Shown here: positions 1 to 8,371 of the stretch, one piece after another | How the letters are laid out: every line of letters begins with the position of its first letter | Numbering within the stretch: position 1 is the first letter of the stretch | Assembly (NCBI RefSeq): GCF_003236175.1 | Contig: NZ_QKTW01000011.1 | Coordinates: forward strand, 1-64,000 | Length of the DNA stretch: 64,000 bases | Reading direction: 5' to 3' | DNA from: Taibaiella soli | GTDB taxonomy: Bacteria; Bacteroidota; Bacteroidia; Chitinophagales; Chitinophagaceae | Translations under genes and position numbers: made by a program | The notes under the pieces: model-generated | What the model saw: the letters and a program-made list of their open reading frames with translations, nothing else | Databases searched by the model: none | What the model was told of the DNA's origin: nothing

Positions 1-208
1 TATTCTCTATGACCAGCAGACTCTTTTCATTGAAAGGAACCTCATTGTCTTTTAACCATTTATTAAACAGTTTGATTCCTTGCTCATCATTGTCAAAACG
101 AACAGACAGCATCGCTTGCTTTTCATTGTCGATGACACTGATCATAGAAAGATCAAACCATGATTTTGATACATCAATACCCAGGTAACACTGTTTTTCC
201 TTTTTCAT
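1..208 (-). CDS. IS110-family transposase (serine/DEDD recombinase), N-terminal 69 residues
   Basis: This partial gene starts at the ATG at 208-206 and runs off the window at base 1. The 69 visible residues begin MKKEKQCYLGIDVSKSWFDL. The GIDVSK block carries the first Asp of the DEDD (RuvC-like) catalytic set, and VIEN near residue 67 carries the expected Glu; both are typical of the IS110/IS1111 N-terminal domain. These enzymes cut and join DNA during transposition, guided in studied members by an element-encoded bridge RNA. The C-terminal Tnp_20 domain with its catalytic serine is not visible, so integrity of the gene cannot be judged. Family assignment is firm; the subgroup is inferred from the long structured leader upstream. 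Confidence 0.85.
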   Translation of the reverse strand, partial: MKKEKQCYLGIDVSKSWFDLSMISVIDNEKQAMLSVRFDNDEQGIKLFNKWLKDNEVPFNEKSLLVIEN

Positions 209-214
209 AATTTT

Positions 215-430
215 GTTTCTCTTTATTAAAGTTTGACTAACCATTTTGCCCCATCGTCCAAGTCCTTAATAATGGGTCACAAACCCTAATTGCTATATGG
301 ACACCAAGGGAAAAATCAGCAGGGAATTTTATCATTGCATAGGCATTTAAGCCTTGACCGTATAGGTAATCCGTCCCTGCTGAGGTTAGTTATTTATCCA
401 CAAAATTTGTGGATTTCTAAAGAAAAAAGA
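215..430 (-). ncRNA. Structured IS110 left-end leader, candidate bridge RNA
   Basis: Upstream of the transposase about 200 bases without a gene hold nested inverted repeats. Bases 396-414 form a perfect 9-bp hairpin with one central base. Bases 316-325 (TCAGCAGGGA) pair perfectly with 374-383 (TCCCTGCTGA) and enclose a 48-base loop that contains a small AGGC/GCCT stem at 341-354. A short GGGT/ACCC stem follows near 273-286 on the transposase side. A small hairpin followed by a stem with a large internal loop, on the transposase strand and directly upstream of it, matches the general layout of IS110 bridge RNAs. A possible -7 box (TAGATTTG on the minus strand) lies at 484-491. The RNA ends, target loop and donor loop are not defined here. 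Confidence 0.45.
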
Positions 431-539
431 AGCAAAAAAGAAATAGTAATAATAATAGTAATGTCTTTAGGGAATTGCCAAGGCAAATCTAAAGGACCGT
501 GTTATTGTAATTATATTTTAAAACTCGCGATGGACAACA

Positions 540-612
540 CCTCGCGCGGGTCATTGCGAAGACGAGGAACGAGGATGTGGCAACCTGATTTCGCGCAGGG
601 TGTTTTCATGCA
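540..612. repeat. Dispersed repeat of the 'GTCATTGCGA ... GTGGCAACCT' type
   Basis: The sequence CGCGGGTCATTGCGAAGACG, continuing through GAGGATGTGGCAACCTGATTTCGCGC, recurs in related form at 57507-57560 and 57620-57685, and a shorter relative (CCTCGCAATGACGCG) sits at 14820-14840. These are interspersed non-coding repeats, probably REP-like. No gene is present here. Confidence 0.6.
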
Positions 613-627
613 GACTCCATAAACCTG

Positions 628-900
628 GTTTACTCACTGCACAATGCAGTATACTCAATGCACTATTCAGTGTACTCTTTGCGTAAGCTAGTGCACTACT
701 TGCAGAAGGCATTATACTGGTTGCAGAAGGCGGCGCACTACTTGCAGCACCAAATGTATTCCTTGCAGAACGCATTGTACTACTTGCGGAACCCAGTGCA
801 CTCTTTGCAGAAGGCGGTGCACTACTTGCAGCACCCAGTGTACAACTTTCATAAGACTGTGCAGTGCTCGCATCATGCAATGCACTCAATAACTAACAAA
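628..900. repeat. 13-unit tandem array with a strict 21-bp period
   Basis: Thirteen contiguous units start at 628, 649, 670, 691 and so on to 880 with no phase slip. The typical unit begins GTGCACTACTTGCAG and ends with a variable six-base tail such as AAGGCA. Because 21 bp equals seven codons, long reading frames stay open on both strands and would encode heptad-like peptides (for example VHYLQKA). They have no convincing start signal, so I treat this as a non-coding array. Each unit contains two TGCA tetramers around five bases, giving a short dyad repeated every two helical turns. Confidence 0.85.
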
Positions 901-934
901 ATCTGAACAATGCTATACTAATCAGATACCTGCA

Positions 935-1075
935 TTTTGCATGAGGGATAGCAGCGGAAAGCCCACAACGAAACGAAGTGGAGTGAGGACTTGCAGCGGA
1001 TAGCCCGACCCGAAGGGGCACGCCCAAATTCATTGACAAAGGGTGCTGGAAATCCTCCTCCTTTGGAGGAGTTAG
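935..1075. repeat. Dispersed Bacteroidota-type intergenic repeat
   Basis: This stretch holds GGATAGCAGCGGAAAGCCC, then GTGGAGTGAGGACTTG, GATAGCCCGACCCGAAGGGG and finally a CTCCTCC/GGAGGAG inverted repeat at about 1053-1070. The wording is typical of interspersed repeats found between genes in this phylum. No plausible coding sequence is present. Confidence 0.5.
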
Positions 1076-1082
1076 ATGAGGC

Positions 1083-1113
1083 AAAAAAAACCGGCTGCCT
1101 TCTGGCAGCCGGT
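1083..1113 (-). terminator. Intrinsic terminator of the T9SS beta-helix gene
   Basis: A perfect 10-bp GC-rich stem (1090-1099 with 1104-1113, loop TTCT) is followed on the minus strand by a run of T from 1090 down to 1083. It lies 40 bases after the stop codon at 1153. Confidence 0.85.
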
Positions 1114-1152
1114 CCGTTTTTCATATCTGTAAAGGTGAAACCTGACCTTCCA

Positions 1153-2985
1153 TTATTTGATAACGCTCAGTTTTGCGTTTTTCTGAGTACCGTTAGACTG
1201 GATCAGAACCATGTACAGACCAGTGTTCATGTCAGACAGGTTGATGTCGATGTTCTGAGTACCAGATACTTTGTCACCAGCGAAAACTTCTTTAACCAGT
1301 TTACCGGTGATATCAGCAACTACTACGCGCAGGGTACCTGCATCTTTCAGTTGTACCATTACTGTTGCATTGTTAGCAGCAGGGTTAGGGAATACAACAG
1401 CAGACTGTACGTTTGTAGGCAGTGTAGCTACAGCAGTTGGGGTATTTACTTTAGAATAGTCAGTGTGCAATGGATCGAAGTTACACCAGCCTGACATCCA
1501 GTTGTCGTTTGTAGTACCAGTACCAGCAAATGCACCTACATAGTTTACTTTAGTGAAGAACGCATCGCTTGATTTGTTGTCATTAAAGTTAGGAGCGAAA
1601 CCTGGCATGTTATAGTTTGCATAGTTGCCAGTAGTATCCGGATTCAGCGGATTGTTCGGATTGAACGTGTGCGCTGCGTTGTAAACGATCGGAGAAGTAC
1701 TTGTTGGAACCATGTTCGGGTTCGTCATGTTGAACGGATCTTGCAGACGAACATCACCAGACTGAGAAGTGTAGATTTTGTTACCGAAAGCAGGATTCAG
1801 ACCCCATGAGAATGGACCGGCAAATGGATTGAACGGATTGTTTGTAACTGTATCAGCGTTCAGGTTTGTTGGTGTCAAAGAACGTGCACCATCCACTACA
1901 TACATAAACTCTTTACGAGAAGGAGTGCTTGCAGTTGGGATACCAGCAACGATGTTGTGACGGAATTGTACTCTGTCAGCAGTGATATTAGCAACTGTAG
2001 AACCGAAAGCTGCAGCTGATTCGTCGATCAGTACACCAGCAGGGTAACCTACTACAATACTGTTTACAAGGCTCAGTGCACTACCACGACGGATATGCAG
2101 GGCGCTTACGAAGTTAGGATCTACTGAAGCAAAGTTTGCCGGATTCTGGATTGGACCGAGAATAGTAGCGTTAGAAAAAACTGGTGCAGTAAGACCTGTA
2201 GTATCAGTCAAACCTGTAACAGTACCAGTCTGGTAGCTATCGCTTTCAAAAGCTTTAGAACCGCTCTGATCAGCTGCATTAGCACGCAGACTTGCTACGA
2301 ACTGGTTTTTACCTTTATAACCGTTATCAGTATCGAAATCATCATCCCATGTACCAAGTGCAACGAGATATTTAGCATTTACAGTACCGCCAAACCATTC
2401 GTAGCTATCATCGCCAGAATAAGAAACCTGAATGTGATCAAGCTGTGTGCCATCACCTACAGAACACAAAGTCAGACCGTTGATTTCATTGTTTGGAGAG
2501 AATGCGATACCTGGAAATTCGATACGTACATAAGACAGCTGACCGCTGTTATCATGAGCATCAGTACCACCATACAGAGAGCGTGGACCGCCTTCTACCT
2601 GAGATGTACCGCTAGCCCAGTTGTTTGGTGCTTTACCGCAAAGGATTACACCACCCCAGTCACCGTAAGAACGGTTACCAGGAGCCTGGTTTGAAGTGAA
2701 AACGATTGGCGCTGTAGGCGTACCTACTGCAATCAGTTTTGCACCACGTTCTACGATAAGGCTACCTTTAGTGTTTTTATCACCTTTAATGATTGTACCG
2801 CTATCAATAGTCAAAGTTGCTCCCGCAGTAACATACACATAACCTTTCAACAGGTATTGCTGATCGTTTGTCCAGTGTGTATTTGTAGAAATGCTGTCCT
2901 GTACGTTAACTACAGTTACAGTTTGAGCTGAAGTGCGGCCAATGAATGCAGCGCTCAGCAAAAAAGGGAGGAAAAATTTTTTCAT
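1153..2985 (-). CDS. Secreted T9SS cargo protein, probable beta-helix fold
   Basis: The 610-residue product has a signal peptide (about residues 1-20, ending TSAQ) and a C-terminal type A sorting domain over roughly the last 85 residues (FPNPAANNATV, GLYMVLIQSNG). It should therefore cross the outer membrane by the type IX system. The middle (about 60-400) shows repeated short beta-strand turns such as GATLTIDSGTIIKGD, LIVERGAKLIAVG and DHIQVSYSGDD, which suggest a right-handed parallel beta-helix. I see no catalytic motif. It follows the TonB-dependent receptor gene on the same strand, but a terminator at 3104-3137 separates the two, so co-regulation is inferred, not shown. Specific function unknown; surface binding of the receptor's substrate is one possibility. 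Confidence 0.8.
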   Translation of the reverse strand: MKKFFLPFLLSAAFIGRTSAQTVTVVNVQDSISTNTHWTNDQQYLLKGYVYVTAGATLTIDSGTIIKGDKNTKGSLIVERGAKLIAVGTPTAPIVFTSNQAPGNRSYGDWGGVILCGKAPNNWASGTSQVEGGPRSLYGGTDAHDNSGQLSYVRIEFPGIAFSPNNEINGLTLCSVGDGTQLDHIQVSYSGDDSYEWFGGTVNAKYLVALGTWDDDFDTDNGYKGKNQFVASLRANAADQSGSKAFESDSYQTGTVTGLTDTTGLTAPVFSNATILGPIQNPANFASVDPNFVSALHIRRGSALSLVNSIVVGYPAGVLIDESAAAFGSTVANITADRVQFRHNIVAGIPTASTPSRKEFMYVVDGARSLTPTNLNADTVTNNPFNPFAGPFSWGLNPAFGNKIYTSQSGDVRLQDPFNMTNPNMVPTSTSPIVYNAAHTFNPNNPLNPDTTGNYANYNMPGFAPNFNDNKSSDAFFTKVNYVGAFAGTGTTNDNWMSGWCNFDPLHTDYSKVNTPTAVATLPTNVQSAVVFPNPAANNATVMVQLKDAGTLRVVVADITGKLVKEVFAGDKVSGTQNIDINLSDMNTGLYMVLIQSNGTQKNAKLSVIK

Positions 2986-3103
2986 ACGTTCTGTATTAAT
3001 TTGAAGGCGAAATTATCTGCGCAGTGTTAAGGGATCATTACGCCAATGTTATCAACGTATGATTATTCAATCTCTGTAATGCCCACCAGTAAAGACTTTC
3101 AAC

Positions 3104-3137
3104 AAAAAAAGCGCCACCAGAAAAATTCCGGTGGCGC
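3104..3137 (-). terminator. Intrinsic terminator of the TonB receptor gene
   Basis: GCGCCACC at 3111-3118 pairs with GGTGGCGC at 3130-3137, and the minus strand continues into seven T residues (3110-3104). It sits 32 bases beyond the receptor stop codon. Confidence 0.85.
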
Positions 3138-3168
3138 ACACATAGTATAGTGGTTATCCGATGAAAGA

Positions 3169-5988
3169 CTAGATCTTGATTTTTACGCCAAGTGTAAAGT
3201 AACGACCCGGCTTATAGCTATAAAGATTACGATCATTATTCTTGTCAAACTTATTATCTCTGTTGATATCCTGTACATAACGAACCGATTGATCCAACAG
3301 GTTTTGGACACCAAAACTGATATTATAATAGCGTGCAAAAGTTTTAGAAATCGAGAAATCCAGAGACTGGAACGGCAATTCACCTTCGCTCGGATCATCT
3401 GTAGTACCCAGAGAGGACATACGCGGACCAAATACATTGTACAACAATGAACCTTGCAACGCTGCCTTCTCATTCTGGTAGAAGAAACCGGTATTTACGA
3501 TATACGGAGATTGTCCCTGCATGGTTGTTTTCGGAATGATCTTCTTAATGCGCTGACTATCGAGACTCAACTCACTTTTGCTTAAAGAAAGGTTACCGAC
3601 AAACACAAAGTTTTTAAACACATTAGTACCGAACTTATCATCGAAGAAACCAAGGTTTTTACGAACATCGATTTCTACACCATACATGTAGGCTGATTTA
3701 CCGTTTGCAAAAGTATAAGCCTTACTGTCTGAACCACTACCCGGAATCACGATCTGTTGAATCGGATCTTTGAATGATTTGTAGAAGCCACCGATATGGA
3801 TCATTTCACCAGCAGATGGATACCATTCCCAACGCACGTCGAAGTTCTGTACCTGAGCCACTTTCAGCGTATCGCCTTTCTCAGCGAATGAGTGCGGGAA
3901 CAAAGCACCGTAAATACCGGCACGCTGATCGAAATCATAGAAATAGATCGGTGCAGCTTCACGGAACTCAGGACGGTTCAATGTTTTACCATAAGCAGCG
4001 CGGATCAGACTCTTCGTGTTGAAGTTATAAGTAGCATTCGCCGAAGGCAGAAAATATTTAGTTACAATGCTCGGATGAATGGTATCAAGGTTTACATAAC
4101 CGTTGATCTCTTGCTTATTGTATTCATAACGGCCACCACCAAGGATATTGATCTTGTCGCCAATCGGGAGCTTTAATGAAACGAAGCTCGCAATCAAAGT
4201 ATTTTTACCTTCGTATTTATCAGATGGCGCTGTGATTTCGCTCATCTGGAATTTACCTACATCACCCACATTCTGATCAGAGAAAATAGAACCTACATCC
4301 TGGTGCAACAGATAGTAACGTTGATCTGGCGGCGTCTGCAGTACATTAAGCGTATAACCCATCAGACGCTGAGAAAATTCACGCTGTTTATATTCCAGGA
4401 AGTTACCGGCATTTACCTCAAAGCTGTAAGCATTGCCAATATTCACTTTCTGTGTAATCATGTGGTTAAAGCTGTAAGTATGTTCCGAAAGACGGGCGTA
4501 ATATTTACCACCACCGTTTACAGGATCCACCACACCCGCAACCTGTGCTACGTACATGCTATCCGGATCACCCGCTGATTTATTGTAGCGGATTCGGCGC
4601 AGGTCGGGCATATTTTTAAACATGTCGTTGTACCCGAGCGTCCAGGTATATTTAGTGTTATCGTTTTTTGATTTGTGCGTACCGCCAAGTTGTGTGTTGT
4701 AAGACGCACGGCTTTCATAGCCCATTGCGTAAGAAAGTTCATCCTGCGTAGACAATCCCGGATAAGGCTGATTCGTACGCATTGTGATGTAAGACTTCCC
4801 AAGCTGGCTGTACAGGTTTTTAAACTCAATTTTATTGTTGCCCCATACTACCGCAAGGTTATCCATCAAACCTACGTTCACTTTATTTTCAGAGCGCTGA
4901 TCTTTATAATTGTATTGAATAGCTGTATCCTGCCATTCCTGGCGGCTTACCGAGTAGTTTGTATTAGTATTTGAATACGCCACGCCAAAAGTGTTACCGA
5001 TTTTTACTTTCTTCAGTTTAAATACATTTTGCAAAGTCAGACTACCACGAAAATCCATCGGAGTGGCTTTCGTATTGAAACCCCAGTCATTTGGGAATGA
5101 TTTGGTGATCGCATTTTTATTTGGGTCAGCAGCATCGATAAAAGATGGAACCGCGGATGGAATATTTCTCATACCGTTGTCAAAGCCCATCCAGTCTGTC
5201 GGAGATGGTTTGTTGAAATTAAAATCAGTACCCGTAGAACCAGAACGGTAAGAGCTGGAAAGACCAACAGTCAGCTGATTTTTTTCCGGCATTGAAGTCG
5301 TATAGATCTTCACCATACCGCCTGCAAAATCGCCGGGAAGATCCGGAGAAGGTGTTTTAAACACTAGGATACGATCAATAAGCCCACTCGGAATCATATC
5401 GAAAGAAAACGACTTTTTATCCGCTTCACTACTTGGCGCACTCGCGTCATTGAGCCAAACAGAGTTGTAGCGGTCAGACAAACCGCGAACAGTAATAAAA
5501 CGATCTTCCTGAATAGTTACACCCGGAATACGTTTTACCACATCAGCAGCGTTACGGTCCATTGTTTTGGAGATCTGTGCAGCGGAGATACCACTCACAA
5601 TTGTGGCACTTTTGCGCATTTCAAGTACCACAGCACTTTCTGTGTGTGTGATCTTATTCGTTTTCACAGTTACTTCTTTCAGCTGACTTTTATCTGCTTC
5701 CATTGTAAAATCGAAAGTAGTTGCGCCTTTTACCGTAATCTGTGTAATTGTCTTTTTATACCCGATATAAGAAAGTGTCAATTCATACTTACCATCCGGA
5801 ACATCTTCAATGATAAACTTTCCGTCTACGTCCGACGCCGCGCCTTTTGTTGAATTTTTCAAAGTCACCATTACACCGGTAAGTGGTGTACTAGTGCCAG
5901 CGTCTTTAATGACACCGGAAATGTTGCCTGCGTACGAAAAAATAGAGGTGAAGAGGAGGAAAAAAATGAGGTGTAAAGCTTTCTGCAT
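3169..5988 (-). CDS. TonB-dependent outer-membrane receptor
   Basis: The 939-residue protein is an outer-membrane, TonB-energised importer. After a signal peptide (about 1-22, ending FSYAG) comes a carboxypeptidase-regulatory-like beta domain (about 23-105: GVIKDAGTSTPLTGVMVTLK, SDVDGKFIIEDVPDGKYEL). Next is the plug (about 115-230: AADVVKRIPGVTIQEDRFI, VRGLSDRYNSVWLND), and the rest is beta-barrel ending in the aromatic-rich strand YFTLGVKIKI. I chose the ATG at 5988: a longer frame would need a TTG inside the -7 box at 6007-6014. It is not a SusC type, as no SusD partner follows. The substrate is unknown; the neighbouring T9SS protein is a candidate partner. Confidence 0.9.
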   Translation of the reverse strand: MQKALHLIFFLLFTSIFSYAGNISGVIKDAGTSTPLTGVMVTLKNSTKGAASDVDGKFIIEDVPDGKYELTLSYIGYKKTITQITVKGATTFDFTMEADKSQLKEVTVKTNKITHTESAVVLEMRKSATIVSGISAAQISKTMDRNAADVVKRIPGVTIQEDRFITVRGLSDRYNSVWLNDASAPSSEADKKSFSFDMIPSGLIDRILVFKTPSPDLPGDFAGGMVKIYTTSMPEKNQLTVGLSSSYRSGSTGTDFNFNKPSPTDWMGFDNGMRNIPSAVPSFIDAADPNKNAITKSFPNDWGFNTKATPMDFRGSLTLQNVFKLKKVKIGNTFGVAYSNTNTNYSVSRQEWQDTAIQYNYKDQRSENKVNVGLMDNLAVVWGNNKIEFKNLYSQLGKSYITMRTNQPYPGLSTQDELSYAMGYESRASYNTQLGGTHKSKNDNTKYTWTLGYNDMFKNMPDLRRIRYNKSAGDPDSMYVAQVAGVVDPVNGGGKYYARLSEHTYSFNHMITQKVNIGNAYSFEVNAGNFLEYKQREFSQRLMGYTLNVLQTPPDQRYYLLHQDVGSIFSDQNVGDVGKFQMSEITAPSDKYEGKNTLIASFVSLKLPIGDKINILGGGRYEYNKQEINGYVNLDTIHPSIVTKYFLPSANATYNFNTKSLIRAAYGKTLNRPEFREAAPIYFYDFDQRAGIYGALFPHSFAEKGDTLKVAQVQNFDVRWEWYPSAGEMIHIGGFYKSFKDPIQQIVIPGSGSDSKAYTFANGKSAYMYGVEIDVRKNLGFFDDKFGTNVFKNFVFVGNLSLSKSELSLDSQRIKKIIPKTTMQGQSPYIVNTGFFYQNEKAALQGSLLYNVFGPRMSSLGTTDDPSEGELPFQSLDFSISKTFARYYNISFGVQNLLDQSVRYVQDINRDNKFDKNNDRNLYSYKPGRYFTLGVKIKI

Positions 5989-6006
5989 GCCCGTTAATTT
6001 ATTTTG

Positions 6007-6014
6007 CAAAATTA
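6007..6014 (-). promoter_or_regulatory. -7 box of the TonB receptor promoter
   Basis: TAATTTTG on the minus strand matches the Bacteroidota consensus TAnnTTTG and lies 18 bases before the chosen ATG at 5988. Confidence 0.55.
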
Positions 6015-6440
6015 CCGGTTGACATGCCGGAAGCGGCCGCTAAAGCTATTATGCTTGGATTACCATTAAGTTAAGTAATCATTAATTAAATCGTGATTCT
6101 CAGGGGTTGAAAACAAAAAGCTTAAAGCCTAAAGCTTGCTCGTATTCCCTTGGCTGATCACAGTTAGATCGCAAACATCTGATGTTTATTCCCGTCAAAC
6201 CCGAATAAGAAGCAAAGACACAAAGCCAGTATAGACCTACAAGCAACCTATCCCTATGCTAAAACCGAAACACAACTTCAGTATTTCTTCAACTTCTATT
6301 CTTAAGCGAGCAAAAAAACACAAAGCGCGTACAGATGCTGCGTGCAACAGCTCGATACTACTCGCATCAAAAGATCAGGGATCAGGGATCAGCCATCCAC
6401 TACTCGCTCGGAAATCCCCTCCCTCGCGGGATTAGGGGAA
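6015..6440. other. Gene-free interval with short repeats
   Basis: No coding sequence is apparent. The interval contains the palindrome AAACATCTGATGTTT (6173-6187), which recurs elsewhere in the window. It also holds AGCTTAAAGCCTAAAGCTT-type sequence at 6119-6138, seen again near 17531-17550, and a direct repeat of GATCAGG (6374-6390). Confidence 0.6.
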
Positions 6441-6442
6441 GC

Positions 6443-6472
6443 AAAAAAAAGGCTCCCTTTCGGAAGCCTTTT
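6443..6472 (-). terminator. Terminator after rplQ
   Basis: AAAAGGCTCC and GGAAGCCTTTT form a hairpin around CTTTC with one bulge, followed by T residues on the minus strand. It closes the rpoA-rplQ unit. Confidence 0.75.
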
Positions 6473-6492
6473 CAAATTCAGTTTGAACGAAA

Positions 6493-7008
6493 CTAAGCGT
6501 TTTCTTCTGTAGCAGCATCCTGTGCAGGAGCTTCAGTAGCAGGAGTTTCTTCAACAGCTGGAGCAGCTGTTGGAGCAGCAGCTTTAGCTGTGTTACGGCT
6601 ACGGCGAGTTTTCTTCGCAGCACCGTCTTTAGCTTCTTTACCGTAGATTTCGTTGAAGTCTACCAGTTCAATCATTGCCATATCAGCAGCGTCACCCATA
6701 CGTTTAGGCAGCTTGATGATACGCAGGTAACCACCAGGACGGTTAGCAACTTTATCACCGATTACACCAAACAGTTCTTTGATCGCTTCTTTGTCTTGCA
6801 GGTAGCTGAATACAACACGACGGTTGTGCATGCTGTCTGCTTTAGCACGAGTGATCAATGGTTCCGCATACACACGCAGAGATTTCGCTTTAGCGAGTGT
6901 AGTAACGATACGTTTGTGTTCAATCAGTTGGCAAGCCAGGTTGCTCAACAATGCAGCGCGGTGCGATGCAGTACGACCGAGGTTTTTGATTTTGTCTCCG
7001 TGACGCAT
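6493..7008 (-). CDS. rplQ: 50S ribosomal protein L17
   Basis: L17 sits near the peptide exit tunnel of the large subunit. The 171-residue product opens with the conserved [20 protein letters not shown] and continues with [20 protein letters not shown] and [15 protein letters not shown], covering the whole L17 fold by about residue 125. The last ~45 residues (rich in Ala, Thr, Pro and Glu) are a low-complexity tail, common in Bacteroidota L17 proteins. It is the last gene of the ribosomal block, 153 bases after rpoA; that gap carries dispersed 'ccaatc/tcaatc' repeat sequence. Confidence 0.97.
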   Translation of the reverse strand: MRHGDKIKNLGRTASHRAALLSNLACQLIEHKRIVTTLAKAKSLRVYAEPLITRAKADSMHNRRVVFSYLQDKEAIKELFGVIGDKVANRPGGYLRIIKLPKRMGDAADMAMIELVDFNEIYGKEAKDGAAKKTRRSRNTAKAAAPTAAPAVEETPATEAPAQDAATEENA

Positions 7009-7161
7009 GACTATTTAATTTTAAAATTTGCCTTTCGGCTTTCCCCCACACCGTGTCAAGGAATGTGAAGTACTCTGGTTAATAAAAAATGTATAAAAGG
7101 ATTTTCAAAGAATGACTGACCAATCGTCAATCACAAATCTCCAATCATCAATATTCAATGA

Positions 7162-8157
7162 TTAGTCTTCGCGAGAAGCGAATTTACCGATATCCATTCC
7201 GAAACCCAGACCGCGTTCGTGCAGTACTTGTTCAATTTCAGACAGAGATTTCTGACCGAAGTTGCGGAATTTCATCAGTTCTTCCTGAGTGTATTGAACC
7301 AGTTCGCTCAGAGAGTTGATCTTAGCAGCTTTCAGACAGTTGAAAGCACGAACAGAAAGTTCCAGATCTTCCAGCGGAGTATTCAATACTTTACGCAGTT
7401 GCAGTGTTTCTTCATCGACTACTGCTTCTTTTTCTTCGCGTTTAGTATCCAGAGAGATGTTTTCATCAGTGATGATCATCAGGTGCTGGATCAGAATGCG
7501 AGATGCTTCTTTAACTGCTTCTTCAGGATGAATCGTACCATCGGTAACTACATCCATGATCAGTTTTTCGAAGTCAGTGCGTTGTTCTACACGGGTATTT
7601 TCGATCGTGTATTTTACGTTTTTGATTGGCGTAAAGATAGAGTCGATCGCGATGAAGCCCAGTGGAGCATCTTTTGGACGATTTTCTTCAGACGGCACAT
7701 ATCCACGGCCTTTGCCGATGTGGATTTCAATGTTGAACGTAGTAGTGCTGTCCATGTTGCAGATTACCAGTTCAGGATTCATAACTTCAAAGTTTGGAGT
7801 TGCTTCGCCGATCATTGCTGCAGTGAAGTTATCCTGGCCTTTGATAGTCAGTTCAATTTTGTCAGTAGAAACATCGCTGTCAACGATTTTCTTCAGACGT
7901 ACTTGTTTCAGGTTCAGGATGATTTCTGTAACATCTTCCAGAACACCTTTGATGGTAGCAAATTCGTGATCTGCACCAGCAATTTTAATAGCAGTGATTG
8001 CATAACCTTCCAGAGAAGACAACAATACACGGCGCAATGCGTTACCGATGGTAACACCGTAACCAGGTTCTAACGGACGGAATTCAAATTGTGCTTCGAA
8101 ATCCGTTGCTTTTTGGAGAACAATTTTGTCTGGTTTTTGGAAATTTAAAATCGCCAT
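7162..8157 (-). CDS. rpoA: DNA-directed RNA polymerase subunit alpha
   Basis: The alpha subunit dimerises to scaffold RNA polymerase and contacts upstream promoter DNA and activators. The 331 residues include the N-terminal assembly domain (about 1-230: PLEPGYGVTIGNALRRVLLSS) and the C-terminal domain (about 255-320) with LEDLELSVRAFNCLKAA and the helix LMKFRNFGQKSLSEIEQVL. Length is normal. Unlike the textbook alpha operon it has its own likely promoter (8298-8305) and follows a terminator-type hairpin after rpsD. Confidence 0.98.
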   Translation of the reverse strand: MAILNFQKPDKIVLQKATDFEAQFEFRPLEPGYGVTIGNALRRVLLSSLEGYAITAIKIAGADHEFATIKGVLEDVTEIILNLKQVRLKKIVDSDVSTDKIELTIKGQDNFTAAMIGEATPNFEVMNPELVICNMDSTTTFNIEIHIGKGRGYVPSEENRPKDAPLGFIAIDSIFTPIKNVKYTIENTRVEQRTDFEKLIMDVVTDGTIHPEEAVKEASRILIQHLMIITDENISLDTKREEKEAVVDEETLQLRKVLNTPLEDLELSVRAFNCLKAAKINSLSELVQYTQEELMKFRNFGQKSLSEIEQVLHERGLGFGMDIGKFASRED

Positions 8158-8297
8158 AATGAGAGATTGATTTTTCTTTTTTTTGTTTGATAAATATCAG
8201 GTCGACCATTGTCTTCCTATCAGCATCCGTTGCGTCGCACACTTCGGGGTTCGGGATTCTCTTGCCCACCCTCAAATTCTCGCTAGCAAACGGAGTG

Positions 8298-8305
8298 CAA
8301 ATTTA
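8298..8305 (-). promoter_or_regulatory. -7 box of a separate rpoA promoter
   Basis: TAAATTTG on the minus strand matches TAnnTTTG. A TTTG element lies 16 bases farther upstream (near 8322-8325), so both promoter parts are present. Transcription would start with a leader of about 130 bases before rpoA. That leader contains the sequence GTGCGACGCAAC, also found at 43591-43602. Confidence 0.6.
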
Positions 8306-8333
8306 CATAAAATAGTAATGTCAAAAAACAGGT

Positions 8334-8360
8334 AAAGCCCCTGCTTGTCGCAGGGGCTTT
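8334..8360 (-). terminator. Hairpin terminator between rpsD and rpoA
   Basis: AAAGCCCCTGC (8334-8344) pairs perfectly with GCAGGGGCTTT (8350-8360). On the minus strand it is followed by ACCTGTTTTTTG. It sits 12 bases after the rpsD stop and before the rpoA promoter, so it may fully or partly end the upstream transcript. Confidence 0.75.
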
Positions 8361-8371
8361 AGAAAGTTTTA

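Larger units (their letters stand above)
1..430 (-). mobile_element. IS110-family insertion sequence, left part only (runs off the window start)
   Basis: The first 430 bases combine the N-terminus of an IS110-type transposase (reading toward base 1) with a structured non-coding leader on its 5' side. IS110 elements lack ordinary terminal inverted repeats, so the outer boundary cannot be read directly. I place it loosely between about 415 and 540, because an A-rich tract follows the last hairpin and a dispersed chromosomal repeat starts near 540. The rest of the element lies outside the window. Confidence 0.75.

Noticed and set aside
658-906. 82-residue frame with heptad-like repeats (and a 112-residue frame on the other strand)
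   Set aside because: Both stay open only because the tandem unit is 21 bp; neither has a promoter, leader or recognisable protein domain, so I call the region a DNA array.
5989-6009. Upstream TTG start for the TonB receptor
   Set aside because: It lies within the TAATTTTG promoter box and would spoil the signal peptide.
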